The translations under genes and the position numbers were made by a program. From the NCBI RefSeq assembly GCF_000485595.1, contig NW_014578002.1, forward strand, positions 28,412 to 84,684: a stretch of DNA of 56,273 bases. Reading direction: 5' to 3'. This DNA comes from Priapulus caudatus. Lineage: Eukaryota; Priapulida; Priapulimorpha; Priapulimorphida; Priapulidae. Below the pieces are notes generated by a model that was not told where the DNA came from, ran no database searches, and saw only the letters and a program-made list of their open reading frames with translations. The first letter of the stretch is position 1. Every line of letters starts with the position of its first letter. Of this stretch, positions 10,730-22,253 are shown in pieces.

Positions 10730-11790
10730 ATTCACACACACATATATCATTACGCCGCGGATGACAGATTGGCAGGGACCAGAAACATTTTATTCTTAGT
10801 CATTGCCTTCGTCGCAAGTTATTGCAAGTGTTATAATATCACGAATTTTTTACCGTAGGGCCTATATATGGCTACTTTGTTTTTGACAATGGTCCCCAGC
10901 ATAGCAATTTTGTAAATAGATATAACAAAGTTTGCCTAACAGATGTACATAACGTGAATTTTGCGTGGTTATGATTGTGATAGGTCTTGACTGGAATCTA
11001 ATATTTTATATAAGATGAATTGCCTCGTAAATCAAGATGGGACTTTTTAGTAATTTTGACATAAAGGTGTTTGCTGCATGTCAAATAGTTTTATACCCTG
11101 TGTAGTCACATTCTATAAAGGCATTGGATTAAATTATTCAACTATTTAACAACAATTATATTTTGATCACTTAAATTCAAATCACACTTTACATAAAACT
11201 CATTTTTGTTATTTTAACGTAGTTATATGAAATAGCTTCTAACAGCCCAAGTCAGTAATCGTTATGGTGGCTTATAGGTTGCTGTATTTGTATAGAGGAG
11301 CGACATCTCCTTCTCTCGTTACTGTATAGTTGTCTCTGATAATATAGCGATTAAACTGGTCAGCATAATCCAGGAAATAATCTGTACTAGCAAGTCTAGT
11401 TGATAATATACAAAAATGGCCTTTATTATAAAATATATTATTATTGAAAAGTATGAAACAACTTCTAATCTAAGATAATTAAGATAGGTAAGATATATAA
11501 GATATTTATTCCATAAAATGTTGACCATTTATCTTGACTTTATGTTTATGACATTTACAACTGGTTTACATGTTTTGAGCCCACAGCACGGCTGAAAGTA
11601 ATTCATCGTTAAACAACCTGTAGGCCCTAATATATAGTTCTGAATAAAATATATATTAGGTCGAGTTCAAAAATATTGTTATGCGAAATTATATCACTGT
11701 TGTTGAACAAATACGGGGGTTTCCTATAATTTCCAAAAACGTCTCCGCGTTTTTTCAAAAATCTTCTACACATATTTTCTTAGATTGCAG
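10730..11790. other. AT-rich intergenic sequence
   Basis: No coding exon, TIR pair or RNA gene was recognised. One minus-strand frame (11319-11528) is Ile/Leu/Tyr-rich because of base composition and lacks a supporting motif. Confidence 0.4.
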
Positions 11791-11799
11791 TGTGTGCGT

Positions 11800-11839
11800 G
11801 CGTGTACGCGTGCGCGCGAGTGCGTGTGCGTGTGAGTGA

Positions 11840-11920
<81 letters not shown>

Positions 11921-12010
11921 TGTGTGTGCCTGTATATGGGTGTGGCCGTGTGGGTGTGCGTGCGTGTGTGCGCTTGTGCATGCTCACGTACGTGTGCGCG
12001 NNNNNNNNNN

Positions 12011-12068
<58 letters not shown>

Positions 12069-12166
12069 CGTGTGCGTGTGCGTGTGCGTGTGCGTGTGCG
12101 TGCGCGTGTGCGTGTTCGTGCGCGTGCGTGCGCGTGCGTGTGTGTGCGTGTGTGTACGTGTGTGCG
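11800..12166. repeat. GT/GC dinucleotide array containing a 10-N gap
   Basis: Long (GT)n runs lie on each side of the gap at 12001-12010, with GC-interrupted (GTGC) units at 12062-12145. The 34 bases directly left of the gap also occur at 15621-15654. Repeat length across the gap is not reliable. Confidence 0.95.
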
Positions 12167-12169
12167 TTG

Positions 12170-14040
12170 CATGGGATTTTGCATTATTAAATTATTGGTC
12201 GATACGCGAAGTCCAAAAATGCTATATTCAGGCACTAGCATTAAATATACACTTTATATTTCGAACATAAACAACCTAAATTACCTAACCTAAATAAAGA
12301 ACCTAAACAAGTAAAGGAAATCCTCTGTAAGATTTGCCAATTCATGCATCAAATTAGCGCAGTTCTATAGTCACGTAACACCGATCAGACGCATCGCATC
12401 ACACGCATCACACGCATCGCTGCCATGCATTGTGTTCAAGCAATGTTTGATAGTTTGATTGTTAGGACCTAAATTATTCGAATAAACAGCTGAAGAAATA
12501 CGAAAGATATTCGGCTGTCTATCGCTACTTTCTTATAATCTCTGGTTAACAGTAAATGCTCTTGTTTAACTACTGGGGTGTATAGGCGGTTATGAGTGTC
12601 ATATATGTATGTAATATACATGTTTATAATATATGCATCTATATACGAAATATATATAATGTCTCTTTTTCGTTTTTGTGTTTTGTTTTGAAGTAAGAAA
12701 AAAGAAAAGACGGTATATACACGGACCGAGCATGTCACGTATCGTGACAAGAAATCCGGTATTTACCGTGAAAATATTAATTTTAAAATAAAATGGCCGC
12801 TACGATGTGCGGTGGGGGCAAGTGGACAGGAACAGTTTCCAAAGTTCTTGCTCAATATTAATAATTATAATTCATAATGCAATATGATCTGACATATTAT
12901 GTAACGAATAGGTTTGTTAGTAGTTTAAAGTTCAAAGCGATGTTGCGGTGCATGCTATAGCGGTATTTTTTTAGCTACATTTGATTAGTAGGCCTATATG
13001 CTAGACATTTCTGCCTATTTCTCTTGATTTTGAATATTTATAGAAAAAAAACGATTAAAGTGATTACGTTACCGTAAATAGTAAAGAATGAAAAAAATAT
13101 TTCCACTTTTTCACAAAATATAAGTAATTCTGTTCACATTTTATGGTTAAATTGCTTCATTATACTTCCTATTTTACTATGTGAATATACACTCGTGACC
13201 CATACATAGCCCATAGCAAGCAATTAATGTTGAGAACATTAATTCAAATCGTCCAGGTTTTTTGGATTTTTAACTAGTTGAGAAACAATCTTACCAGGTA
13301 AGAATTTGACGATTTGTTTAGTCCCGTTAGTTCTTACTTTTAATGTAAAGAAAAAAAAAAAATTTTAAACACATTTTACCATAGAAAATTCGTTCGTATT
13401 TAAGGACGAGGATTTGATGTTTAATGTAACGTTTCAGTCTATGTAAATTAAGTTACGCGTAATTAATCAAAGATAGACTAAGGCTACTATAAGGAATCGT
13501 ACATGGTTTTCGCTTGTCACTCCCTTCTCAGTCGGCCCTAGTAACAGCGATATTTACTCCTGATTTTACATTTAATCAAACAAATATTGCCTTGTTAATC
13601 GCCGAATAGATGTTTAGTAGGCCTCTATAATTAAAGGTACCCCCAAAGTCTAACAATCATTCAAAGAGAATGACTGTAATGTACGCAAGGATTTCAAAAA
13701 CGTCCTGCATAAAAATGTCCTTATATATGAAATACCAGCAAAGAACCTGCCAATAAGAACAGGGTTTTATCACATTTTGCGTCTTTCTCTCTATTTCTCC
13801 GTTTTACTAAATCTAATATACTACTCTCGCCTATTCGTTCAAATGCAGTTTCTTTCACCACATTAGTCATCGGCGGGGAGAAACCGTGTTCATTCTAGGT
13901 GGCAACACCGCTCACAGGCAACATTGGTTTTAATGAGTAGGACTATCATTGGTTTAACATTCATGGAACGAGACATATTCTGCACTAATTGCATTGCAGT
14001 ATTCTTAAAATTTACTTAACTATATGATCAATATAAATAT
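12170..14040. other. AT-rich intergenic sequence
   Basis: It holds scattered short direct repeats, for example CACACGCATC units at 12390-12420. No convincing exon, RNA gene or transposon terminus was found. The long minus-strand frame at 12469-12750 is Ile/Tyr-rich and has no recognisable domain. Confidence 0.4.
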
Positions 14041-14054
14041 ATTCCCCAGCGGGC

Positions 14055-14135
14055 AAAAGACGTTGAAACAAACGTTGTTTTAACGTTGATATTTCGACGT
14101 TGTTTTACCGTTGACATTTCAAGGTAAAATGGTTC
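14055..14135. repeat. AACGTT-motif repeat cluster (left)
   Basis: There are four near-copies of a GACGTTGAAACAAACGTTG-like unit, each around a palindromic AACGTT or ACGTTG core. The same motif family recurs at 15690-15875 on the far side of the foldback element. Confidence 0.7.
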
Positions 14136-14235
14136 ACTCAGGGTTGAATAAAATTATTTTGGGGTGAATGAAACTATACTAGTATACCAAAAACAATGAT
14201 ATTAGTCGAGAGTGAATGACACTGAAATAGTTTAA

Positions 14236-14239
14236 GATT

Positions 14240-14291
<52 letters not shown>

Positions 14292-14380
14292 TGCATGAAT
14301 ACATACTCAGCCTTCCCAGATTGACTGCACTGTTTTAATTATTTGAAGCCAATACGACCACACCACGCACACGAACGCCA

Positions 14381-14434
<54 letters not shown>

Positions 14435-14480
14435 CACACACACCACAGCGACACCGCGCGCCGCGCGCGCGCGCGCGGCG
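14236..14480. repeat. TC/CA microsatellite and GC-alternating tract
   Basis: (TC)n then (AC)n lie at 14241-14291. (CA)n at 14382-14440 is followed by a CG-alternating tract at 14452-14477 (Z-DNA-prone sequence). Confidence 0.95.
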
Positions 14481-14581
14481 TACTGCAGTGTAATGCCTAT
14501 GCCTATGGTTCAGTAGTTGTGCTCAGACTGCCGGCTTTTCACGGCAAAGACTGGCTGCCCGTTATGCATGACCGTTGAACG

Positions 14582-15353
14582 TACGGGGCGCCATGCAGGA
14601 CAGGCATCTTTGTACCTATAAACTGACAAAAAATGAGTTTTGTGAACACAAAACCAATGACTGGTCAATTCTGTCCCGACAAAACCTGTCGAATTTGGAA
14701 CAAAAATCTGCAACTTTGTAACACAAAAACTCAATTTGTGAACACAAACTGCAACCTTCTGTCGAACCGGTTGCGCGAGCAAAACTGGCATCTGGTAAAC
14801 ACAAACCTCAATTCTTCAACCGTTTCCACAAAACGTAGCATTTTGAAACAACATACCCAATCGTCGAACCGGTTCCAAAGATCCAAAACCAAGTTTGTTG
14901 CCGCAAAATATGGCCACACGCTAATGTAAAGAAGGCTACCCATTGCGTCGAAACTGGCTGGAGAAAAGTTCATGTCCGCCATCTTGTTTCTTCTGACCAA
15001 CACATGTACGCCTTTCTTACATTGCGGTGCCAATTGGAAACAAAATCGAGTTTTGGGAACCGGTCGACAGCAAATGAGTTTGGTTTACAAAATGAAGTTT
15101 GGTGGGACAGGATGACAGAATTGATTGTGTCACAAACATTGATTTGTGGACAGGATTGAACAGAATTGAGTTTTGTTTTACAAAATGTGAGTTTGTGAAC
15201 CGGTTCGACAAGGAATTGAGTTCTGTGTTTACAAAATTGATCGTTTTGTGGAACGCGGTTCGAACAGAATTGAGTTTGTTTTACAAAAATGACTTTTGCG
15301 TAGAACCGGATTCGAGCAAAATTTGAAGGCCCTGTCCTGCATGGCGCCCCGTA
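14582..15353. mobile_element. foldback-type DNA element with perfect 23-bp TIRs and GAACG target duplication
   Basis: The terminal 23 bp at 14582-14604 (starting TACGGGGCGCC) is the exact reverse complement of 15331-15353. Both ends are flanked by the same 5-bp GAACG (14577-14581 and 15354-15358), a clear target-site duplication. Inside, each half is built from many short units around AAAACTCAATTTTGTGAACAC-like text (left half) and their inverted forms (GAATTGAGTTTTGTTTTACAA, right half), with GAACCGGTT palindromes between units. The whole can therefore fold back. There is no transposase. The open frames in it are translations of the units. Confidence 0.85.
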
Positions 15354-15689
15354 GAACGCGCGCTCGGCGTAGACTGGCCCCTGCCCGTTCTGCTGTACTG
15401 TTATCGGCAGCCGCTGTTAGCACGCAGCAAATAGGACGCGACCCAGGGAACGACTAGGTAATCGCGAACATACGGGCCAGGGCGAGTTGCGTGTGACGGT
15501 TTGTGCGGTTCACTATATGCGCGCTCTCACATATATCACGGCTGCACAACCTGAGATGTTACGACGAATATATATTAATTGTGTGTGGGTATGTGTGTGT
15601 GCGCGCGTCTCTTTCTCTCCTGTGCGCTTGTGCATGCTCACGTACGTGTGCGCGTCCGCGTGAATGTGAATAAAAGGTGGTTGTATAAA

Positions 15690-15875
15690 ATATCGACCAA
15701 TGTTTAACGTTGAAACAACGCCAGTTTCAACGTTGAATAGACGTTGTATATGCATCTCAACGTAGAATAAACGTTGTATTTTTTGTGTCAAAAATCTCAA
15801 CAAAATTTTAACCAATATTAACGTTGAAACAACGTTATGGACGTTGTGCATTTAATAGACGTTGTGCATTTAAAC
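15690..15875. repeat. AACGTT-motif repeat cluster (right)
   Basis: AACGTTGAAACAACG, CAACGTTGAATAGACGTTG, CAACGTAGAATAAACGTTG and GACGTTGTGCATTTAA units are repeated at uneven spacing. They belong to the same motif family as 14055-14135. Confidence 0.75.
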
Positions 15876-15889
15876 GTTAAAAAGGTCGA

Positions 15890-16127
15890 CAATGTATTTT
15901 GTAGTGTCCAATATCGCAACATCTCGCGTGAATGTCCTGAGGAGAGGCAGGAGAGAGGAAATACCGGTGGAGGCCCAGAGTGTTAAAACTGTGGCAAGCG
16001 TGGCCAAATTGCCTGTGAGTGCCCCGACAAGGAGCGTTACGATGACCGGCGCAAGTGCTACACCTGTGGCGAACGTATATAATTACCCCGGCCACATCTC
16101 ACGCGACTGCCCCGAACAACAAGAGTA
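15890..16127 (+). pseudogene. CNBP-like CCHC zinc-knuckle pseudogene
   Basis: Reading across frames shows consecutive remnants of CCHC knuckles: RNISRECPEE, then (after a stop) NCGKRGQIACECPD, then RKCYTCGE and, after a frameshift, PGHISRDCPEQQE before a stop at about 16125-16127. The spacing, the DKERYDDRRKC linker and the HISRDCPE ending match cellular nucleic acid-binding protein (CNBP/GIS2) better than a one- or two-knuckle retroelement Gag. There is an in-frame stop and at least one frameshift, and no introns, so a processed pseudogene is likely. A Gag nucleocapsid origin cannot be excluded because a protease remnant lies just downstream. Confidence 0.6.
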
Positions 16128-16403
16128 GTTCGCTCGCCTATCCTGTGTATTCGAGGGCTAGAGGTTGGCTTGCCCCTCTGCTCGCACCAGTGTGGGTGTG
16201 TTACTACTTGCTGGGCCGCCAATCTGAAGCATGGCAGTTTTTGTTTAGTTTATACTAGTTGGGTGTGGGTTGTGAGGGTCTACAGAGCATTTATGAGTTA
16301 AGTGCCCGAGGGTCAATAAATACCCATCTGCCGGTAATAACGTTGGTCCTAGACTCCTGGGGAGTCGAAAGAGTAGACGGCATACGGCAGAGGTGGAGTC
16401 GTC

Positions 16404-16830
16404 CAGAAGCCATTGTATGCCTTGGGGGTATTGAGGTGCGATGCATGCTTGATACTGGTGCACAAGTCTCCTCGATGACAGAAGTATTCTATCATAGGTG
16501 TCTGTCAACCTAACATGACTTGGTGGATGCACTGAAAAGTATAAGAATATCCGCGGCAAATGGTCAAGACATGCCCTTCCGGGGCTATGTTGAGTTAGTC
16601 GTGTCCGTATAGCTGGTCAGATTTTCCCTTATCTATAGGCTTTCTGGTCGTAGCTGATCCGGTTGACCCATCGACACGAAAGAGGAAACAGGAAGGGCCT
16701 GTTGGCATATAGCATTGGGTCCAACGTTTTTAGAGGCATGAATAACGGCATAGGTAGTTGCCGGGTCGACAACCGTGCCGTAGGAAAGTAGTTTCTGCTC
16801 TGAGCCCGAGCGCATAGCTTTATGGAATTG
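16404..16830 (+). pseudogene. Ty3/gypsy-like aspartic protease remnant
   Basis: Within the open frame 16259-16513, IVCLGGIEVRCMLDTGAQVS contains the LDTGA active-site motif of retropepsin-like proteases, followed by SSMTEVFY. Beyond a frame break, SAANGQDMPFRGYVELVV (about 16549-16605) and ADPVDPST (about 16656-16680) match the usual order of conserved blocks in gypsy-type protease domains (ANG...P..GY.E). Stops and frameshifts interrupt it. No reverse transcriptase or integrase was found. Confidence 0.65.
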
Positions 16831-17302
16831 CTTGTTATAGTGACGCGGTTTAAAAAAAAAATTTGGGCAGTGCATATGTACAGTATGCGTCGTGTTTTCT
16901 TGTCATGCAGGTGCGCGTGCCTGATTGTTACGTTGATTTTTTTTTGTACATTCGGAATTTTGTACGGAACTGCTTTGTGTAGGTTGTTTATCTCCCTGTC
17001 GTCGAAGTGTTACTACATGCCGTTGTATTTAAAGATAGAATCTCATCACTATTGCTTGTTGTCGCGTTGTCATATTTTCTGGTGCAACTCTGCTATAAGA
17101 ACACTGTGCAACACCATTGGCGAGGTTTTTGATGAATATCTTTTTGTTGGTGAGTCTTTCTACCCCACAATATATCTCAATGTTGAATATGTGCTTGAAT
17201 TTAACGTTGTTTTGATTGATATCCTTTATGAAAGCAGATACTTGATGCCGAAATGGAGTTATCGGGGACGACAACCCTTAAAAGCGAGCGAGTGTAAAGG
17301 GT

Positions 17303-17612
17303 GGTCACGACAGCGTCTCCACGAGTAATGGCATGCGTCTTGCTGTGTTGTTTACGTTCCTGTTACGGATCGGAAGTACACAGAAAGGTATCACGTAATT
17401 TGGATCGCGATATCTAATTTTAGCGTAACAATTATGTTTTAAGTGGCAATATATTTATACGTGGCAGTTATTTTTTTGTAATTACCATGGGTTTGTAAAG
17501 ATTATTCGGGTCGCGTTTATGATTTTGATTTAAACTACGTTTATTAAAAGTACGTTTAGTCATGAAACAGCGGGCCTCTTCGGTTTATGGCGGCCGGCTC
17601 CGATGCAAGTCA
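17303..17612 (+). mobile_element. candidate retrotransposon LTR
   Basis: The 310-bp stretch begins TGGTCACG after a purine-rich GTGTAAAGGG and ends GCAAGTCA, so it has TG...CA ends. A candidate primer-binding site follows at 17615. A TATTTATA box-like element is inside at about 17451. A second LTR copy was not found in the window, so this rests on local motifs only. Confidence 0.35.
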
Positions 17613-17614
17613 TA

Positions 17615-17640
17615 TTTGGTGCCGCGTCAGAAGTCCGGTT
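17615..17640 (+). other. candidate tRNA primer-binding site
   Basis: TTTGGTGCCGCGTCAGAAGT directly after a CA-ending segment resembles the TGG-starting primer-binding sites that follow 5' LTRs. Identification of the tRNA is not attempted. Confidence 0.3.
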
Positions 17641-17647
17641 ACATCCT

Positions 17648-17952
17648 GTAGTCCGGGAGCTAGAAGGGTCCACCGTGCACCCCCTCCCCCCACAAACCTC
17701 CGAACCAATATTTTTCTGAAGCCCCATGACGCCCTGATCACGAAAATAAATGTTAACATTGCGTAAGTTGGGACGAACTTTCGGTTATGACGTCATCAAG
17801 ATGGTCGCCATAGTGAAATTTACCAAAAATCATAAAATCGTTATTTTTCAATCAAATTAAACAAATGAGGTATCAAAATGACCGCAAAAGAATAACAAAT
17901 ATATTAACAAAACAAACTACTATAAAAAGAGGCATTACCGAAAAAAATTATT
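17648..17952. repeat. left arm of long inverted repeat
   Basis: Sequence from GTAGTCCGGGAGCTAG through AACCTCCGAACCAATAT, GACGCCCTGATC and ATTGCGTAAGTT is repeated, inverted and with moderate divergence, at 20565-20880. See the enclosing element entry. Confidence 0.8.
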
Positions 17953-18285
17953 TTTGGTCAAATTTCTTCCAGAAAGCAAACAACCATAGTCATGATTCAG
18001 AAATATTTTATTCACACCATTGAGCTGAACGACCACACACTATTTTGTTCATATTCTGTGTATCACTACTGTTAAAATATCAACAGTCATATCAACAATA
18101 ATTGCCGTTTCTGTGTGTCTAAATATCTAACTAACACAGAGTTCATGTCATTCCCGGGTACATATTGTCAATCCAGATCACTGTCTGTGCTTTCACCACT
18201 GCTTTGTCTATAGAGCAATACCAAATATAATTCCATGTGGAGCATAAAACGAAGGGGTGTGCGTAGATAAATCTTTAAAACGGGG

Positions 18286-18317
18286 CGTGAGAGAGAAAGA
18301 GAGAAAGAAAGAGAGCA

Positions 18318-18375
<58 letters not shown>

Positions 18376-18378
18376 CGA

Positions 18379-18419
<41 letters not shown>

Positions 18420-18458
18420 CCGAGAGAGAGAAGAGAGAGAGAGAAAGATACGAGAGAG

Positions 18459-18495
<37 letters not shown>

Positions 18496-20330
18496 GAAGA
18501 TAGAGAGGAGAGAGAGAGAGAGAGCGTGGATTGGATGGATGGATGAATGATGGATGGATGGATGCGATGGATGGATGATGATGGATGGATGATGCGCATG
18601 GATGGATGGATGGATGGATGGATGGATGGATGGATGATGATGGATGGATGGATGGATGGATTTTTGGATGGATGGATAGATGGATGATGGATGGATGGAT
18701 GGATGGATCGATGGATGGATGGATGAGATGGGATGGATGGATGGATGGATGGCATGATGGATGAAAGCCTGGTGGGTGAATGGTAGTGAAAGGATGGATA
18801 GATGGCCTGCCAGGATGCCATGGATGGATGGATGCATTGCATGGCATGCAAGATACATGGATGCATGGATGCATGGATACACTGGATGGAATAATGCATG
18901 GATGATGAACTGGATGAATGGATGGATGAATGGATGGATGGATGGAGAATGGATGGATGGCTTATCGATGGATGGATGCGATGGAATGGATGGATGATGA
19001 ATAATGGATGGATGGATAAATGGCATGGATGGATGGATGCGATGGGATGGGGGAATGGATAATGGATGGATGCGATATTGGAGTGGATGGAATGGGGGGA
19101 TGGTTATGGCATGGATGCAATATAGGACGGATGATGGGGGATGGGATGAGATGGATGGTGGGATAGATTGGATGGTGCGAGCGGACTGGATGGATGGGAT
19201 GGATGGATGGATGGAGTGGATGATGGTGGATGTGATGGATGATGAGGCGGATGGATGGAATGAATGGCATGGCATGATGGATGGATGGATGGATAAGATG
19301 GATGGATGGGGGATGGATGGGGTCACCCATCCTTCTCGTCTTTTGCCACTCAACCTGCTTACTCGTATCCCTGCTTTCAATCTTTCGTCCCCCTGTTATC
19401 CGATTGAGTGGTATGGATGGGATGGATGGATAGATGGCATGCGAATGCCGATGGATGAATGGCATGGATGGATGACTGGATGGATAGGACAGATTAGATA
19501 GATATTATAATAGATAGATTAGATTAGATTGATGAGATAAGATAGATAGATTGATTAGATAGATAGATAGATAGATTAGATAGATAGAATAGGATAAAGA
19601 TAGATAAGATAGATAGATAGATAGATAATAGATAGGATAGATAGAGTAGGATAGATAGATAGATGATGGGATGGCAAAGCGCCTGGGGTGGGTGGATGGA
19701 TGATGCGATGGAGTGGATTGCATGGATGGATGAATGGATGGATGGATGGAATGAATGATGGATGGATGGTATGATGGATGGAATGGATGGATGGGATGGA
19801 TGGATGATGAGGATGGGGGGGCATGGATGATGGTGAGAGGAAACTGGATGTGGATGGATGGCATGGGGATGGATGAATGGATGGATGGATGATGGATGCG
19901 TGGATGGAATGGATGGATAAATGGATGATGGATGGATGACTGGATTGGATGTACATGGATGGATGGATACATGGATGCTGGTGGATGTGATGGATGGAAC
20001 GAACGATAGAGATAGATAGATAGATAGATAGATAGATATTAGCATAGATAGATAGATATAGATAGATAGATAGATAGATAGGATAGATAGATAGTATAGA
20101 TAGATGGAATGAAAAGCTGTGGGTGGTTGGAGTGATGGATGGAATGGATGGATGACCTTGGAACTGGATTGGATGGAATGGATGGGTGATGGTTGATGGG
20201 GATGGATGGGATGGATGGATGGATGGATGGATTGGATGGATGGATGAAGATGGATGGATGGATGGATGCGATGCGATGGCAACTGAGATGGCATGGAGTA
20301 TCATGTGATGGTCAGGATGGATGTATGGAT
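18286..20330. repeat. composite GA / GGAT / GATA satellite
   Basis: Sub-blocks are (GA)n 18286-18526, (GGAT)n 18530-19495, (GATA)n 19496-19665, (GGAT)n 19675-20000, (GATA)n 20003-20106 and (GGAT)n 20107-20330. At about 19320-19410 a non-repetitive insert interrupts it. The very long His/Pro/Ser/Ile frames on both strands are repeat translations. Confidence 0.95.
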
Positions 20331-20564
20331 GTGGAGAGCCGATTGAACGGACGCACTGACGGATTGACGGATTAGAAGACATGACAGACATGGGCAGGCA
20401 CGCAGATGACAGACAGATAGTCAATGTGTTGATGACTGTTGTTTCATATTCGTAACGCGACGAAGCTGTGGTGAATTTCCATGGAGCATTCCTTCACCCG
20501 ATGATCTGCGACTTCCCTAAACACTGTTAATTTTAATTTTGATCTCAAATTGATATAAATTCAT

Positions 20565-20880
20565 TTTTTGGAAATAAGACTTTTTATATTAGTTTGTTTG
20601 TTTAATTAGATGTGTTTGTTTATTCTATGGCGATCATTTGATACGCTCATTGTTTAATTTGATGCGAAAAATACGATTTATAATTTGTTTGGTAAAGTTT
20701 CCGGCAAATATGGCGGCCACTTGATGACAGTCATTAGCGGAAGTTGCGTACCCAAACTTACGCAATGTTAAGGCAATTTATTTTCGTGGATGCAGGGCGT
20801 CAGGGCTTCAAGAAAATATATGGTTCGGAGGTTTAGCTGGCGTGGGTGCACTGGTGCGACCCTCCTAGCTCCCGGCCTAC
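20565..20880. repeat. right arm of long inverted repeat
   Basis: This is the reverse complement of 17648-17952, with shared text such as ACGCAATGTTAA, GGGCGTCAGGGCTTCA, GGTTCGGAGGTTTAG and CTAGCTCCCGG. Confidence 0.8.
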
Positions 20881-21121
20881 TGGTTTTATGGGGATTTTGA
20901 CAGAAATCGCAATAAAGATCCGGCTACTCATAAACAGTAACTGTATTCTGTGTCTCATTTATTTATTTATATATATATAAGCATGCGCACGCACACACGT
21001 TCGAACATGCGACACTCTTTCCGTCCTGCGTAACCTGTCACATTTGTTAATTGTGACATTTTTATTATTTATTACATATCTTGGACGTTTACATATTCAT
21101 GTATATATTATATATATTATA

Positions 21122-21157
21122 TATGTGTGTGTGTGTGTGTGGTGTGTGTGTGTGTTG

Positions 21158-21195
<38 letters not shown>

Positions 21196-21320
21196 TGTGA
21201 TGTGTGTGTGTGTGTGTGGTGTGTGTTGTGTGTTCCTGCGTGGCGTTCTCGCTGCGTGCACAATGGCGAGATGAGTGCGTCCGCGCGTGTGTGCATGTGT
21301 TCGTGCGTGCGTGCGTGTAT
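21122..21320. repeat. GT dinucleotide array
   Basis: Imperfect (GT)n with GTGC units. It carries only spurious frames. Confidence 0.9.
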
Positions 21321-21699
21321 GTGTACGTCTGTTTGAGTAACTTTAAAAATATGACCTGATGGCAAAATAATTTACGTTGTATATATGACGTAGACCACCC
21401 TAGAATATATAATATCTATAATTCTGTTAAATCCGTTATCGCTTTACCGTGTAGCCGTTTGCTTAATCGCGTTGGCACAATCTTTCCGCCTCAACGTTTA
21501 ATTTATTTCAGCTCGGCTTATTTTTATTCCGCATTTTTGCAGCCGGTGGCACTACCGCCTGCTCTGATGCGGAAAACTAAGCAAGGCCGTTGACTTAATC
21601 GTGCGTGTGATGGACATGACGTCGCCTGATCTTGTCACCGAGACGTGAAGACCTCCCTATGTCAACCACGTATCCTACCACATGAAACTAACCACAGGG

Positions 21700-21844
21700 T
21701 AGACCATGACAATCATTTTAGCAGCACGCATCTCCTGTCATAAGTAGTGTGTACCAAGAGTCAGTGTGTACACGCGCATGCATATAACGACGCACGCCGA
21801 CGGGAACGTAGCGAGAAGACGACAACTAACCATCATAAGTGACG
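21700..21844 (+). other. possible 5' non-coding exon of gene 2
   Basis: The stretch ends at a GTGAGT donor (21845) after GTGACG, matching the donor context at 747 in gene 1. The next acceptor (TATCACAG, ending 22248) leads into the first coding exon. The 5' limit is a guess. Confidence 0.3.
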
Positions 21845-22253
21845 GTGAGTCTGCCAAAGTTACGATGTTTTTTATGCTATAAGCTTCATTGAAATTTATA
21901 CATTTGAAAGTATTTCTATACCGGCCGGTTGTTTCGCTGTCTGATGAGAGCATTATTGCGTGCTGCTCCTTTGTTTTTTTCAATAAGCCTTTTGGTTATT
22001 TCTGATCACGACTTTTTTCCAGATCGTGTACATGGATAATGTTTAGTTTTAGACGCTAGTTTTAGTTTTACGTAATACAATAGTAGACGGATAATTATTT
22101 GTCACTGCCGTCATTTTTAACATTCTACTGCCAGTATGTTACGTATTAAACAGTAAGTGTCAGTAACTGTCACGCTAGTTTAATGGCGACCGCTATATTA
22201 ATTGAATATAACATTAAAAAATACTATACAACGAACTACATATCACAGATAAG

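Larger units (their letters stand above)
17648..20880. mobile_element. long-inverted-repeat element enclosing a GGAT/GATA satellite
   Basis: Arms of about 300 bp (17648-17952 and 20565-20880) face each other around 2.6 kb. Most of the interior is simple satellite (GA, GGAT and GATA blocks). No transposase frame is seen. A clear target duplication could not be identified. Either a non-autonomous TIR element has captured or expanded a satellite, or two inverted copies of one repeat happen to flank it. Confidence 0.55.

Noticed and set aside
14510-15423. Several ~60-100-codon frames with FVNTK and FCSQN words
   Set aside because: They are the short modules of the foldback element read as protein; no family match and many alternative frames.
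16822-17328. 168-codon + strand ORF
   Set aside because: Cys/Tyr/Leu-rich with no recognised domain, next to retrotransposon debris; probably chance or decayed pol/3' end sequence.
18168-20424. Very long Ile/His/Pro/Ser frames up to 390 codons
   Set aside because: Translations of GGAT/GATA satellite; open because the 4-base unit lacks stops in some frames.
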